The notes below the pieces were generated by a model. That model ran no database searches. It was not told where the DNA came from and saw only the letters and a list, made by a program, of their open reading frames with translations. Positions 26,201-40,800 of a DNA stretch of 60,000 bases are shown one piece after another. The DNA is taken from the NCBI GenBank assembly GCA_949358305.1, contig OX442323.1, positions 1,614,001 to 1,674,000 of the forward strand, given 5' to 3'. The position numbers were made by a program, and so were the translations under genes. This DNA is from Strigamia acuminata (taxonomy: Eukaryota; Arthropoda; Chilopoda; Geophilomorpha; Linotaeniidae). Numbering within the stretch: position 1 is the first letter of the stretch; every line of letters begins with the position of its first letter.

Positions 26201-29200
26201 ATTGATAGAATGAAAAATAAATGTGAATAATTTAATTTAATTTAATTTCGGTAATTAAGAGTTGAGCGATTGTCCGGACGTGACGAGTACGGCAAATGGC
26301 GACCGAACCACTTCTGCCCAGAACTTGACGTATGCATCGTTGCTCGGCGGCGATGGGGCTTCGGGTATTTCGTCGACAGAAACGCTTTTGAGGAACATTC
26401 AAGGACTCCTCAAAGTGGCTGCTGATAATGCGAGACAACAAGAGCGGCAGATCAACTACGAAAAAGGTAACGCAACCAACTTTCCTTTTTCTACTTTTTT
26501 TTTTACTTTTTTCTTTTCTTTTCTTTTCTTTTCTTTTCTTTTCTTTTGAAAATGGAAATGAGCGAGAGATGAGAAAAAATGAGGCAGAAAATGTTGGAAT
26601 CGCATTTCAAGAAGTGCTGGTGTTGGTTTTGTTTTGTGAAATGTGTTTTTATCCAAAGTGGCGTGGAGTTAATTTGCATATTTTGCACACAATATCTCAT
26701 TCTCTGGGGATTTGTCGAGCTTGTAATCTTCAGATTTCAACCTATTCCCTCGTCTTTGACAAAGACAGAAAAATTGGAAAGAAAAAAAAATGGAAAAATC
26801 TCAACTTTAGTTTGTCTTTGTTTTAACGGCATAAATTAATCAAAAATGTTTGCACGTAATTGGATACCTTCATTTTGCTGCCTTTTTTATTGTGTATTCA
26901 TTAATTGGCAAGATAAGTATGTCTTTATAAAAAAAAATTAACAAAAAAAAAAACACAAACACAGTACTGGCTTTTCATTTGAATAACACAACTAAGGTAA
27001 ACACGTTATATTTTATGTTTCAATAAAATAACATCCAGTCTAGATAAATGTTTTCCTCTTCTTATTAAGTTTCAAATAAATATTGATGTGATGATGCACA
27101 CGGCCCAGTAGAAAAAAAAATGATATCAAATATTGCAATTAGATGTCATTTAATTATTGTGGTTAAAATACATTGTCACGTTTTACTTGCAATAGGTTAG
27201 TCCGTTTATGTTGTTAACTTTGTGTCCACTTGTATTTTCATAACTTATCTTTAGCAACAATGACGCGATTTATGCTACCTCACTTGAATAGTCATATTTC
27301 ATTTAGTAGCATTCAATAATTTGTCATTTATTTCACTTTAAGTATTTGCTTTCACAATTTGCAATTTTTAAAAGTTAACGGTAAATATTTTAACTCGACG
27401 ACTTGACGTATTTTGCGTCGATAGATGCGTATGTTGAAAACGACGAGCTAATTTTTGTGTTTTTCAAACTTGTGAAGGGAGCGATGGCATTGGGCCCCAC
27501 GTTCCGTTTATAATAAATGATTGAAACCATGCTTTGACGTATGAGTGTTGAATCCTCGGAGGATCAGTGATTTTTCTTTTTGGAATCTCTTTATACACTT
27601 GAAAAGTGAGCCATTTTGGTGCCAAATTAGTTTGTGTGATGTTAAAAAATAGAAAAAGGAAAACACAAACACGAAAAACACTTAGAATGCAGCAACTGAC
27701 TCAGAACAATCACTCGCACTGCGCGTGCGTGGTGTAATTTTCTAAAAATGTTTGTAATGCGATGACATCATTTGTGCTCATCACTGATTAGCTGGGGGAA
27801 AAAAGTAAAAATAAAAAGTCGATGGTCGAGTCGTTTTTATTTATTTATTTGCATTCCAGCTTACATTTGGCTTTGAATATTTGATAATAAATAAATAAAT
27901 AAATAAATAAAAGAAGAGAAAGAATGTTGGTTGCACATGTGCAAGTGGAATAATTATTTTTATACATATATAAAAAGCATCATTTTAAAATTCTATTTGT
28001 GGAGTTAGTTTTTAACTCGTTTTTATGATAACTCGGTCGAAGCATGCCATTTTCCATTTTACAACCGGGCTCTCAAAAAGCAATGAAAATTTGCTGTCAA
28101 ATTATATTTGATGAAAATAGCCGTCTATTGAACTGAATTCAACGGAACTCCCAACAGGACTTTTGAGAAAAATAATAAATAAAAAAAAAAGAGCGAGGGG
28201 GGCGGCCTCGTATATTATTATTTATTATATATCTATAACGTTGAGAGTCGCGTACGAGTTTTTGATGGGACACAATTCATGCTCTGCACATATATACACA
28301 AGGCGCTGGTTTTTTATGCCAGAGCTATCAAGAATTATTGCTCAAATCAACTCGGTTTTACTTCCTGCCGCTGTGGCATGTACACTTTTTCGTTAGAGCA
28401 AACTGCACTCGAACCGCGTGCTCCGTGCATGTTTTCTTGTAATGAAGGCCTGTTTAAGTATGAATTCGCAGTAATCATAGTATTAATATCAGTCTGTCGG
28501 CTAAATGCGAAATCAATCAAAAATAGGCGTGCTGACTCGCTGGCTTTTTATCCCTCACTTGTGAGTGTCGTGTGTTCTATTACCTACTCTTTCAGCTCTT
28601 ATTAAACCAGCATTTTATTGCAATTAAATATATATATATTAATAGTAATAGACATATATATATTTTTTTAAATTTATTTATTCATTTATTTATTTATTTA
28701 TTTATTTATTATTTATTATTTTTTTTTTCATGTTTTAGTCGATTTTCAATTTGACTTAGTTCGTTTTGATCAATTGCACGCACAAACATGTGTCAACATT
28801 AAACCATTATGCCACACAGTCATTTAAAACATTTATCCATCAATTGTAGGTGCGCATTATAAATAAAAAAAAATGGTAAATGACGGAGGAAAAAGGCTTT
28901 TGAAATAATGTCAACATAACGGATGATTCATAATTGGTTTCACTTTTTTCTTTCTCGTTGGGACGTTTATTTTGGAATGAAACATGACGTTCGCAGTCCG
29001 GTAGTAATTTAGCAATTTGGATTTGGATGGAATTAATGATTGTCGAAATGGACACCCCCGGTGCTCCCTCCTCTCCTCCTCTTTTCTTTTCTTTCTTTCT
29101 TTCTCTCTCTCGCTCTCATCTGATAGCAAATCGACAGGGAGAAAAATATATGATGATTACACTGGCCTGCCAAGCAGGTGGTCGTTTAATTTTTTTCTCT

Positions 29201-32200
29201 GTGTGTATATTTTGATATGTGTGACATTAAAAGTGTTGCTATAGAGATGTGTGAAATGGAAAAACATGAGCCATATGGTTTATTGTCGCTCAATTATGGT
29301 GTTTTACAAAATGCGGTTGATTTTGTTGATAAGTTTTGATGAGTCGTAAGCCTTGTAACACACGCATGTACCGGTGTAATAACTTCTTAGGCCTAATATC
29401 TTTCAAAGTGCCTCGTGGGAATTTTGATTGCAAATTAATAACACGCTTGGGTTTGGTCTGACATTTATTTTGCCGGCCACTCAAAATAAAAATAAAAATA
29501 AAAAAAATAACAAGATGTCGTGGACACCCTTCACCTTCACCCTTCACTTTATTGTATTGGCAAATGGCGGTATTTGAATGCTAACTGGTCCGACTCCCTA
29601 AATAAGTGCAAATATTATTAAATTAATATCGTGATTCTCGATTTATTCCAAACATGATTATTGGGACCGCATTGAATGCAAATGAGTGGAGATTTTTTCC
29701 TTTTTTTGAAGAGTTTTTTTGAAAAGCTGGTTGGTATTCATGCAATTCGGTGCCAAGATTATTTTGTTTTCAATTAATTTTTCATAGCAAAGTCAAGGCA
29801 GGCATGATATGCATAGCCACAGGAGAAATGCATAATATGCATTACCAATTACTGACTTATTCTTATCAGACTGGTGGCGTGAAATATTATACTGAGAGGT
29901 GTCTGTGAGAGATTTGTAATACTAATCTTCCTCTCTCTCTCCACTCTTTTTTTCTTTTTTTGTGCTGCTTGCTTGCTTCTTTTTCCAATATGATAATATG
30001 ACAAGTTGAAAAATAATTAAAAAAGACACCAACAAAGAATTTTCACACCGACCGCGAATGAATTCCTCCGCTTTCTTTCTTTCTTTTCTTAAAAAAAAGA
30101 AACACGAATAAGTGAGTGAGTGAGGAGGCCTAAAGCAGTCGTATAAATATTAATTTGTGATTACATTATCAAATTCGGCTTGAAATGCATATAAGGTTTA
30201 GGAATGAATTTTTAAAGTGCGCATCGAAAAGGGATCGTAATTTCTAAACATTTCCTGTTATTTTAAATTTAAAATTTTCGACTTTTCAAACGCCGTTAGA
30301 AAGTAGTGTGTCGTGTCGTGTCGTGGCGTGTCTATTGGCGCGAGTCCCTTTCAACACTCTTGCACTCACTCTTTTCCTCGAGAATTTAACTGCAATTGCT
30401 CTCCTTTTCTCTCCCCTTGTCTTTGCATTCTCCAATATTCGCTGCAAGAACTGTCTTAAGAGTGGATGTAAATCACGTGCACACTCGAGCGAGCTGACAA
30501 AGACACACCAACACCGCGAACAAATATCAAAACGAGTGCCGGAGATCATTGTTTTTCTTCATTTCTCCGTGTTGCCGACTTATTTGATTTCGACTCTTTC
30601 GAGTCTTTTTGTCTAACAAGAGCAATAACTCAATGTCATTCTCCCTCTTTTAGTCTCTTCCCCCTCCTCGTCACTGCATCAATGATTTTTTTAGGGATGA
30701 GAAATTGGAAAAGCTGCTTCTTCTTCTTTTCTTTTTTTTTCGTCTTGTGTTAGTCAAGTGATCTTGTCTTGTACGGCAATTGAAATTATTTTATTACTTT
30801 ATTATTTTTAATTTTTAAATTTTTTTGTTGTTTTTCCATTAGCTTTTAACATCATCTTTGATTTCTATTCTGCAAATGTAATTCGCGTTTTGTTTCCCCT
30901 TTTCTGCTTGTGAATTGAAAAACACATACGGACGGCTAAAGAAAATAAGATAGGAGGAAAGGCTTTCTCTCTTTTCTTTTATTAATATCTTCTTATCGGG
31001 TGTGTTGACTTAACGGTGGATATGTTTTAATTTGCTCAACCTGGCAACGTTTAAATGACCACAAATTGCTGGAGGAGGGAGAAAAAGAAAAAGAGTTAGT
31101 CTTCCTTCCCTTTCTTCTTCATTTCGAACATAAATAATTTATTTTTGCTTTCTACTTGAATGGAATATTTATTTATTTATCTTTTTTAATTTTCCTTTGT
31201 TTTTCTTTATTTCTTTATTAGTTAGTTTTGAAATTTGTAATGTTCTTGTTTACATTTGGAAATATGCTGTGGGTTTCATTTGCAGCTTGTCAGATTAGCT
31301 CCCATATTTGGTGGCAAGTTTTCGCTGGAGGGGGAATTAGATATTCTCTCTAGCATCTTGTGCTAAATGTTTTCATCTGTGTTGAATTTTAATGATATTT
31401 TGCAAGGATAACACAAACATCATCTTTGGTGGATACCCTGCAGGTAATTTTCATTAAAGTCTCTTAATGAGCATTGAGTTATTAGCAGTCAATGGAAATT
31501 TCAAACAAAACTTGTCTCATTTTGCATCTTTCTTTGCACGTTCTTTTTTCTTTTCCATTTTTAATCTCGAGTCTAATGTTGTTGTTTTGAGGGTAGAGGT
31601 AGTTAAGACACGGTTCCTTCCTTCGGGATATTTGGCACATCAAATTTAGAGCACAATTAGTTTGCATCCTGCGCGCAAATTAAATGAATTCTGCAAACGG
31701 TTGAGGGTTGACGTTGATGATGGCGAATTATTAAGAATAAGCTACCATTTTTCTCTTCTCTCTCTTCTCTTCTCTTCTCTTCACTTCTTTTCTTCTTCCC
31801 TACGAGCAAGTTTTGAGATTTTTATTGGGAATTTTGTTGTAATTTGATTATTTGATTAAAGAAGAAAAGCTTGTGATTTGCCCAGCGGCCTAATGACAAG
31901 ACGTTTGAAATGTAAACACTGGCACTTTTCTTCTGGTGTGTCAAGATAAGGCGTGGTCCTACACGTGGCCGTAATTAATTACTTCACCTGGGGTAATGAA
32001 AGAAGCATCAAATGACAGTTGAAGTTCAAACAACACTTGCAACTTGTTGGATTGAGCGCGCACGTCCCGAGGGAGGGCGACTTAATGCAATCAAATTCGG
32101 AAAACAATTTTTAACACGCACCTTGATAAAGCCCACTAGGGGAAACCAAAGGAAACCAAAGCAAGCAAGCAAAGGCGACTCAACTTGCGGGTTCAATGAT

Positions 32201-35200
32201 GCAAAGCATCCGAATAAACGCGCGAAAAATGCTCCTTTGCCCCCTTCTTATCCTACCTACAGAGTATGGCGGAAAAAAAAGGCAGAATGATAGATTGGAT
32301 TGGCTGCCCCCTCCCTTTGTCGAGACCACTGGCCCGTGCAGATTAATCATACAAAACACACGCACGCCAGAGTTGGACATTGCGACTACATTAGTCTGAA
32401 AGGTGTCAAAAAAATGTCAGACTGGTGTGAGAATGATAGGAGAGGGATGGAAATAAAAAAAAAATAAAAAGAACACACACACACACACACACACACCATG
32501 AAGGAGGAGGAGGAGGAGAATGAGGAGGGGGTGAAAAGGGAGGATTGGATGATCAGACTGTACGTCTGGCCGTGTCAGCCAGGAATTGATGAGGTATATG
32601 AAAGTAAAATCAAGAAGCAGATGTATGTTAATTAGAATTTGTAGCCAAATCGCATTATCGAGCCGCATCCATTTCGAGCTTGTCAAAAATGCTAAGTACG
32701 AATTGAGCCAGCCACAGCCACAGCGAGGCAGAGGCAGAGGCAGAGGCAGCCAGCCCTCCACTCCGTCCTCTTGTTTTTTCTTTCTTTTGGATTTAGGATT
32801 TAGATTTTAGATTTTGACATTTAATAATGGTATAGGTAGTAATGTGTGAAATGTGTGGGAAATAATTTATTCGAGCAGCGAGTTGATTGAGGAATGAAGA
32901 CCTTGTGTGTGTGGCCATTTAGCCCTGGCTAAATTGTTATTTCATGGAGTCCTATGACCCCTGAATGGGTCAAGGGAAGATAGCCTCGTGCGCAGGCTGG
33001 CGCAGCATTGGCTGATAAAACACAATTAGCTGTGGCAAATGTCTGACTTAATGGCACAGGGGATTGGAAGTTGGTTGCTAAATACTTAAAATCTGCCTTA
33101 AATAGGCCTTATCAGTCAATTTCTGATGCTCACCGCTTTTAAATCTCTTGGCCGTTCTGCGCCATTCTCTTGTTTTCATCACTTGTTAATTTAATTGGAA
33201 TTTTAATAATTTCTCTCTCTCTTTTGTGTTGCAGCTGAATTGAAGATGGAAATTCTCAGAGAACGAGAATTGAGGGAGAATCTTGAGAAACAACTGATGG
33301 AAGAACAAAGAACAAGAGGTAACGTTTCTTTTCTTTCTTCTTTGAAAAAAAACAAATTTAAACGAAATTTAAACGAAATTTAAACGAAATTTAACAAAAA
33401 GAATAAATAAGTTGCAAGTTTGTATTGAAGTGGCGAACTGCGAAAGTTATCAACAGTTGTGCAGAGACTAGAGACTAGAGAGGGTGTCAAAGGCTTGAGG
33501 TGTAATCTTGCCTCGTTCTCTTATGTTGCTCCACTTTGCCATGTTGCATTATTACTCGTCCGCCCCCACGCAGCGATATCTATTAATATTCCACCGGCGT
33601 CTCTTCGTTTTCCCACCTGACGTGAGACGGCGCTACGGCGCTCCCGTCGAATGAAAATCATCGAAGCCACCAAGGGGTAAAAAGGAGGCAAGAGGCACGA
33701 GGCAGTCGCCTGTCACTAGTTCAACGATCAGATTTTTTAAGGCGAAATGCCTTAAATCCCATTTCCAACCGACCCCCTTCTTTTCCTTCCAATTCTCTCT
33801 TACGCACTCGTACGTCGTCTATAAGCTTGACGTGATGAAGGCAGAAAAGTTGCTGCTAGTGCCAACAGGTGTCAGCAAGAGACATGAATTTTTCCAATCA
33901 GGTTTTCTATAAGCTACAACACTTTTACTGCGCACAATTGAGTTATTCGATGGGAAAAGCGAGGACGAGGACGAGTAAGAGGAGGAGGAGTAAGAGGAGA
34001 AAAATGGTGTTAGCGGGAGTAGCATTGACGTTTCTACATCAACACTCTAAATTGTGTTTGAAAAGTTTGCCGTGACGTAATTAAGAATAACGCCAGCGTG
34101 ATTGTCAAGTGCTAAACGTAATTACAAAGATGGCCGAAGTGAGTCGCGCTCGGGCGGGCCGCGGGGCGTCGGTGTCCGTGCAATCTAAGTGGCAAGTAAG
34201 AGGCGTGGTCTAGGGTCTCATGAATGTCGAAATTTGCGAAGAGTTATTATAAGAGGCTGAGAAATTAAACAAATCCTTCATTAGCCCCGCAGCTAAGATT
34301 GTTTATCAGCTCTTTATATCTTTTAATATGCAGTTGCAGCACTAGTTTGGCGCCGTGAGCCATTGTGCGCGCGACTGCATTTGCACTCCTAATTGCAGAT
34401 TGTCCGAAACCCAAATCACTAATCACCACGTACACGCAGAATACATACAGCAGCATACAGAATGTGCATTACATGATAAAATGAAATGATATGAAGAAGA
34501 GATGGAATAATATTGCAAAGATACAGTAGGAAAGGGAAGGGAAGGAAATGAAAGGATTAGAGTTTGCAACTTTTCGATGAGCACGTGTTCAAAGAACCGC
34601 AGGCAAATCCGTGAGTGAGTTGGAGTAATTTCATTTGCAACACAAGGTTAAATTCGTTATCTACTAGCAACACATGTAAAGCATTAAGACTGCTAGTAGC
34701 ACTGGGAGTTTCACACGCGCTTAGTTGGCTCGGATCAATCACCGGCATCGACGAGACACAAAACGCGCAATCCTAAATGCTCAAGGAAAAGAGAAAAAAG
34801 GCAAAACGACGTTCAATTCGCATTGTTTTCATAGTTGTGGCGTTGATTTTACTCCTCGCTTTTCTTCGGCGGAAATATGACGGGGGGGGGGGGAGGCGGA
34901 AGGGAAATAAGTTGGTGCATACTTGTCGTGCCATTTTTCAAGGAATTTCTTCACTCGGCACCAGTCAATGAGAAATGAAAATTGCCAACAATGATAATAA
35001 AAGGTGGTACAAATGTAATTAAACATTACTCATTAAAAGGCAGATGGAAAAGTTTGGAATTTCGCGAATTCCATTTGCGCCCGACAGCAATTCTTAATTC
35101 GATCCCATCCCATTCCATCCCATCCCATCCCATCCCATCCCAACCCTTCTTTGAAAACAAAATCTTGGAATCGAGGAGAGCGAACAATAAACACGTTTCT

Positions 35201-37828
35201 AAGCAGAGCGAAATTAATTGTATCGGTGCTATTAGAGACTCGGCTCGGGCTCCGTCTGCGGCTCCGGCTCCGTCCGGTATTGATGCTAATGGCGACGGAG
35301 AAGGAAGGAAGGAAAGGAAAGGGATGGGATGGGAAAGGGAAAGGGAAAGGCAAGCTTCGGCTCGGCCATGAGCAGCCAACAAGTGCAACACACCGTCCTA
35401 TTCTTGCATCTGTTTCCGACCTGATAGCTGCAATATATGACTGATGTTATCGCACTCCTCCAACCCCTTTTCCCGTCCAAACCTCAGCAACATTGTTCTC
35501 CTCCGATTCATGCCGTGTCAGATATGCAGCTTGCCTATTTAATGCCATTATTGATTCTTGCTCGTCAACATATTTCCCTCTCCGCCATAGACAATGTAGT
35601 GAATAAATGACACTTTTGATTATTCCTTTTTTCAACGCCGAATTGAGCACAAATGCTGCGCGCGCATTCCTATTCGGCCATTTCGCGCGCATTCTCATTT
35701 GCGAGCAATGAGTAATGGATACGTGATGCAATTTGAATAATACCGGACAAGGCAAATATTTAGTGCCTGGCATCAATACATTATATCACGTATTTAATAG
35801 ATAATGAGAAGAAAAAACGGGTCGTGCTTGGAGTAATTAAAGGAAAGGAAAAGAGAAGAGGAAAGGAAAGGAAAGGCCAGTCGGTGTTTAATTAAAGATT
35901 TAAATCGCATTCGGATCAATGCATCAATGGCACAAAACGATGAAAAAAGGTTAAATTATCTCCTGATGGCTGCTTTCCTTCTTCCATTCATTCATTCATT
36001 CTTTCTTTCTTTTCTTTCTTTTCTTTTCTTTTTATTCTTTTTTCATTCATAGCATTCATTTGACAAAAAGGGAAAGAGGAAAAAAAAGATTTGGCATACA
36101 CAGTGTCATCCCATCTGCGAACAGCTGTGCTCAAATACTCAATGCCCTTAACCCACCCTTCACTACCTCTCTCCATTCATCTTTGATGTCAGGTGTTGAT
36201 TGAGTATGTCCTCCCCACACGGACCCCTCTTCTTTTTTTTTCTTTCCTTTTTTTTTTAAAAAAAAAGTATCCTCTCCTTGGTGCGTGATATGGCAATGAC
36301 AGGCAACGGAGGTTTTTGTTTTTCTTCTAATGGTTTGATTGTAATTAATCCAGGTTTTGGTTTGAAAAGTACTAGTAAGGTGTTTACATTTTGGCTGAGC
36401 GTGAGCGCGCGGAGGAGGAAATGCAATGGGGGAGTAGATGCGATGCGATGCGATGCATCATCTCTCTCTTTTAATGGCATCAATTGTCAATCTTTGGTTT
36501 GGAGTCCAATGCTTTTAGGTTTGTTCGCGAGGAAGAATAAGAGTTGGGGAAACCTAATCTTGTGTGCCGAGCGAATTGCATCTGATTTCATGGGCGGGGG
36601 CACTTTGTTCTCATTGTCTATTTGGTCAGAGGGAAGAAGCTATTGAATCAGAAGAGAAAGAAAGAAAGAAAGAAAGGCAACAAAAAATATATATATATAG
36701 GTAAAGAAAGAAAACAACTGTCTATTTCTGTGATATTTTTCTCACTGTCTGTGTCTGTGTCTTTGTTTTGTTTTTCCTTTTTAATATTGCTGAAATTAAA
36801 TTCCCCTAAAGCCATGCGCGGGGGGAATGGGGGAAGTGGGGGATGGGTATATGAATGATGAATTTCGAAAGAAGTTTGAGAGAAAAGTTGACGTATTGAA
36901 TTAATAATCACATCTTAACCAGCCCGAAAGCAAAAAAGACAAAATTAAATATACAAAAGTGAAAAAGAAAAAGTGTCCGGTTCTTTTTTTCTTGCCCCTC
37001 GTTCCTATCTTGAGGCGATGGAGGAAAAAAGAAAGACAAGAGTGAAGGAAACTTTGCCAACTTTATGTATTTATGAGTTGTTGATTTTTTTTTCGTTTTT
37101 TTTTTTAGTTTAAATGAAATTATATAGTGAATGTGAAACATGTTTGCCATCAATTGCAAGTTGGTGGCCATATGGAAAGGGAGGGGACAGGATGGAGCGA
37201 CTTCTCTTGCCCGAGGCACGAGGAAGTTATGATTTCAGCTTATTGGATACGGAGAGGGTGGAGCAGGAAATTGTATTTGTTCGCTGGACTTGGTCTCCAA
37301 ATGTGAGATGATGGAAACTGACTGAAGATTAAAAGCTGCCTGGGGTAATTAAAGAAGAGAATTTTTCGAAATGGAGATGAGAAAAGACGAAAGAGATGTT
37401 CGGAGTGAATATTCGTTGTGTTTGAACGCATTCCAAAATCCGAAATGCAAACTGGATGGCTGGCATAAAGCATTTGTGATAAAGGTGGAGCTGTCTGGGT
37501 TGGCACAGCCACATCAAAGTGTGTATGTGTGTTGGTTTTTTGCTCATAACAAAACTTGCGCGCTGGTGCTGCCTCGCGAATGCATATAAAGTTGTGTCTA
37601 TTTCTGGTTCTTCTAATCGAGTGATAATCGTCGTTCTTAATTTGGACTAGGGCGGTTCGCTGTGTGTTTGATTTAAAACAAGCCGTGTTGTACTTTTCTT
37701 TTTCCCAAGTGTTTGCGATGAGGAAATAGAATTTGTGCGGACTAAATTTAGTGGTGCATGAGAAATGTTTAGGTCTCGCTCGGGTCTTTGTAGCTTTTCC
37801 CTTTTCTATTTTCTATTTTCGAGTTTTT

Positions 37829-37866
<38 letters not shown>

Positions 37867-40800
37867 ACAAAGCCACGTGTTTGCAAGGTTTGACTAAAAT
37901 TAAATTGGAAGATGCAAATTGAGCCAGAAATATTTGATTAGGTTTTTGGCGAATCGAAAGTGGAAACAGAGCTAGTGTAGTAGTACGGTGGGGCTGGGGG
38001 TACAGTGCACAGTGTACACGGGAGTCTTTAAGCAAGTGAGCCTCGGTTGCTGTTGTCATTAATCATGCTTGTCATTGGCTCGGAGTTGGTCGCCAGAGGA
38101 ATTTTCCAATAAGTCTCTCGCTCTTTGCCACCCCCTGCAAGCCATCAAAAAATATTCAAAGCATCATAACCATACAGACGACGAGACGAGCCGTGGATAT
38201 GCACTCATCTGAAAATTGTGCAGATTTTTTACCACTGCTTCGCACTGAGAGAGAGAGAGAAAGAGAGCACCAGCCTCTCTCTACTAGTATTAGATTCCAT
38301 TCTCTTTTATCATCCGACTCGACTCGAGTCGACTCGCGCGTCATGCCGAATTTTGAGTAAAACAGAACAAATATGCGAACAAGCGTCTGAGTCTGAGCTT
38401 ATATCCGGGCCTGGGTTCATCAATGACTTTTCCACTCTTTTCTGCCCGATTAAAGTAAAGTGGGGCAACGGTTGCGCGAACTTGCCACCAGATGGGGACT
38501 AGTTTTGAGCATTAAACGATAGCTGGCGAGTATTTACATAAGATTTGGCATTTATTTACACATGGCTTAGTGCGGCGCGGGGAAGGAACTCTTGACAAAT
38601 GGCACGCACTTGTGATTAAATAAATAAATAAATAAATAAGTTAAATTAAAGTAAGTTCTGGTAGGTTTTGGTTTTAAAATGTAAAATGTGAACATTTGAG
38701 AAATTTCACTTTGGGGGTTGTTGAATATTATTTCTGCAGTCACTTTATTTGGTGTCGGCAAATCAAGTTAGAATCCCCTGTAGCTCGCGATGAATATTCG
38801 TGCGCCGTTGCTTTCGTTGTATGCAAAGAGGAGAGAGACGGTGTATGAAAATAGCAGCTAACACAATTTGCTTCTCATTTCATTTGGTCAGGATATGAGA
38901 TTTTTAACCCTCTTTCCCATTTGTCCTGCTGCCAACCCTATTAGCTGCCTGCCCGCCATACAATATACCTTTAACTGCAATCAATATGAAGGGGAAGTGT
39001 ATTGGATCTGGAATGAGCTTTTTCTCATCTATAATCGCATTGCCAAAGATCAAAAAACGACCGATGTGTAACGTACCTACGACTAAGTGCTTGCACACAC
39101 ACGTACAAAACACATTGCACATTCAACTCTTAAACTGTCTTGTATACCCAATTCTCTTCAATTTTATATCGACTCGCACGTGCAAAAGAAGAGTCTTTTG
39201 GCTTGCAATTTGGGAGAATTTCTAAATCCTAAAGCCCTTGAATCGACTCATCTTTTGTGTAGTTCAAGTTTGACCAAACTTTTCTATTCGAGAGCGAAAG
39301 AAAAAGAGCGAAGTGTATAAAAGTAGCTCTAAGCTAGTTGTACGGATTATTGGTTATCGGGTTTATATCTCTTTGTTTTGAAGAAATGTGAGATTTAAAA
39401 AAAGAAAGGAAGAAAAAAAACAACAAGATGACATTTTTCTTGGCTGATACAAAAGCAGGTATTGGTAAAAAGCGAAAGCCTGCAGGCATGTAAACAACAA
39501 GTGCTCTCCTAGATCAACACTCGAGGTATAGAATCGGCTCGAAAAGATTATCTATCGTCCGTGGTCACATGTGGTCTCTTTATTTTTCTTAGAATAATGC
39601 GCGGAGAGAGAGATATATGAAATTTGACTTTACATAATATTGTAATTTTTTTTTGTTTTTTTTTTTTTGTTTTAGTTTTGTACCAAAAACGGTTGAAAAA
39701 AGAGAGGAAAGGTCGACGACGGTTGCAGGAGCAGCTGGAACAGGAGATGAAAAGACGGTTACAGTACGAAGAAGCTCTGAAGAGCACTTCTTCAGACACA
39801 CTACGCATTCTTAACGGTAAGAAAATGATTACATTAAGCGGGAATGTATTGATTTATCAGTGAGACGCTTTTTCTTTGCTTAATTCGTTTGTATAATCCC
39901 GAAGTAATCAAGAAAAGAGAGAGAACAGTTTGTTTTCATTAAGAAGGGGAAATCATTCCATTCGCTAATTAAATCGCAACCCATTCAACTTTCATTTACC
40001 ACGATTTATATCAGTCGACTCGACTCATATTGCTGCGCGCAACTTCAAAACCCACCTCATAAAACTCCGTGTGGCGTCGGTCACAATTTCGAAAAAGAAA
40101 CGAAACGGGAAAAAAAAAATCAATCGAAGTCTAAATGAGTGCAATGAACTTGTAATAATGTTACACACAAATATGATTTCTAAATTTGGTCGACATTTTT
40201 TATATGAGCATGTGTAATTTGATTTTTTTTTCTTCTTTTTCTTTGTCAAAAATCCGGTTGAGAATTTGATGCATGCGAACGCGAGGCAAAGCAAAGCAAC
40301 AGAGCCGAGGAGGCTAATATGCAGTGCAGTGCGTAATTCCGAGTTAGTTCTTGTGGCCATATGCTATTTTTGAAATATTAATCTAATTTCTGCTTGCTGG
40401 AGCAAGAAGCAGTGGCTGTAGCTGTGTGAGTGAGGTTGGTTGGTTGGTTGGTTGGTTGGGTTGCTCGGGGCGTTGTTAGTGGCATTTTTTCGGAGAGAAG
40501 CCAATTCCATAAAGTTCTTTGGCTACACCTTTGGAGTGCAGAATCAGTGATATAAATGTCAGGCGGCAATTTATGAAATTACAGCCGAGTCCAATCACGG
40601 AGAGGAAATAGTTTGCAAGTGTGGCAGATTGAGCTGTGCTGTGACAGATTTTCTTTCTCCGTCTCTCTTTCTTTTAACTTTTTACCACCGTAAACAAGAA
40701 AAAGGAAAAGGAGATTAAATTTGACAGAGGAAAAAAATGACATTGCTTCGAGTCAGCAGACTAGAACGGTATTTGATGGTGGATCCAGCTTGTTGGAGTT

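Larger units (their letters stand above)
26467..33234 (+). other. dac intron (6.8 kb)
   Basis: AT-rich non-coding DNA with a CTTTT array just after the donor (26513-26547), a TTTA array (28670-28710) and an AC plus GGA array (32472-32519). No gene recognised. Confidence 0.65.
33319..39675 (+). other. dac intron (6.4 kb)
   Basis: Non-coding DNA with a 12-bp tandem repeat right after the donor (33353-33395), a GC-rich islet at about 34.13-34.2 kb, a poly-G run (34881-34893), a CCCAT array (35104-35145) and a CT array (37830-37863). No gene recognised. Confidence 0.65.
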
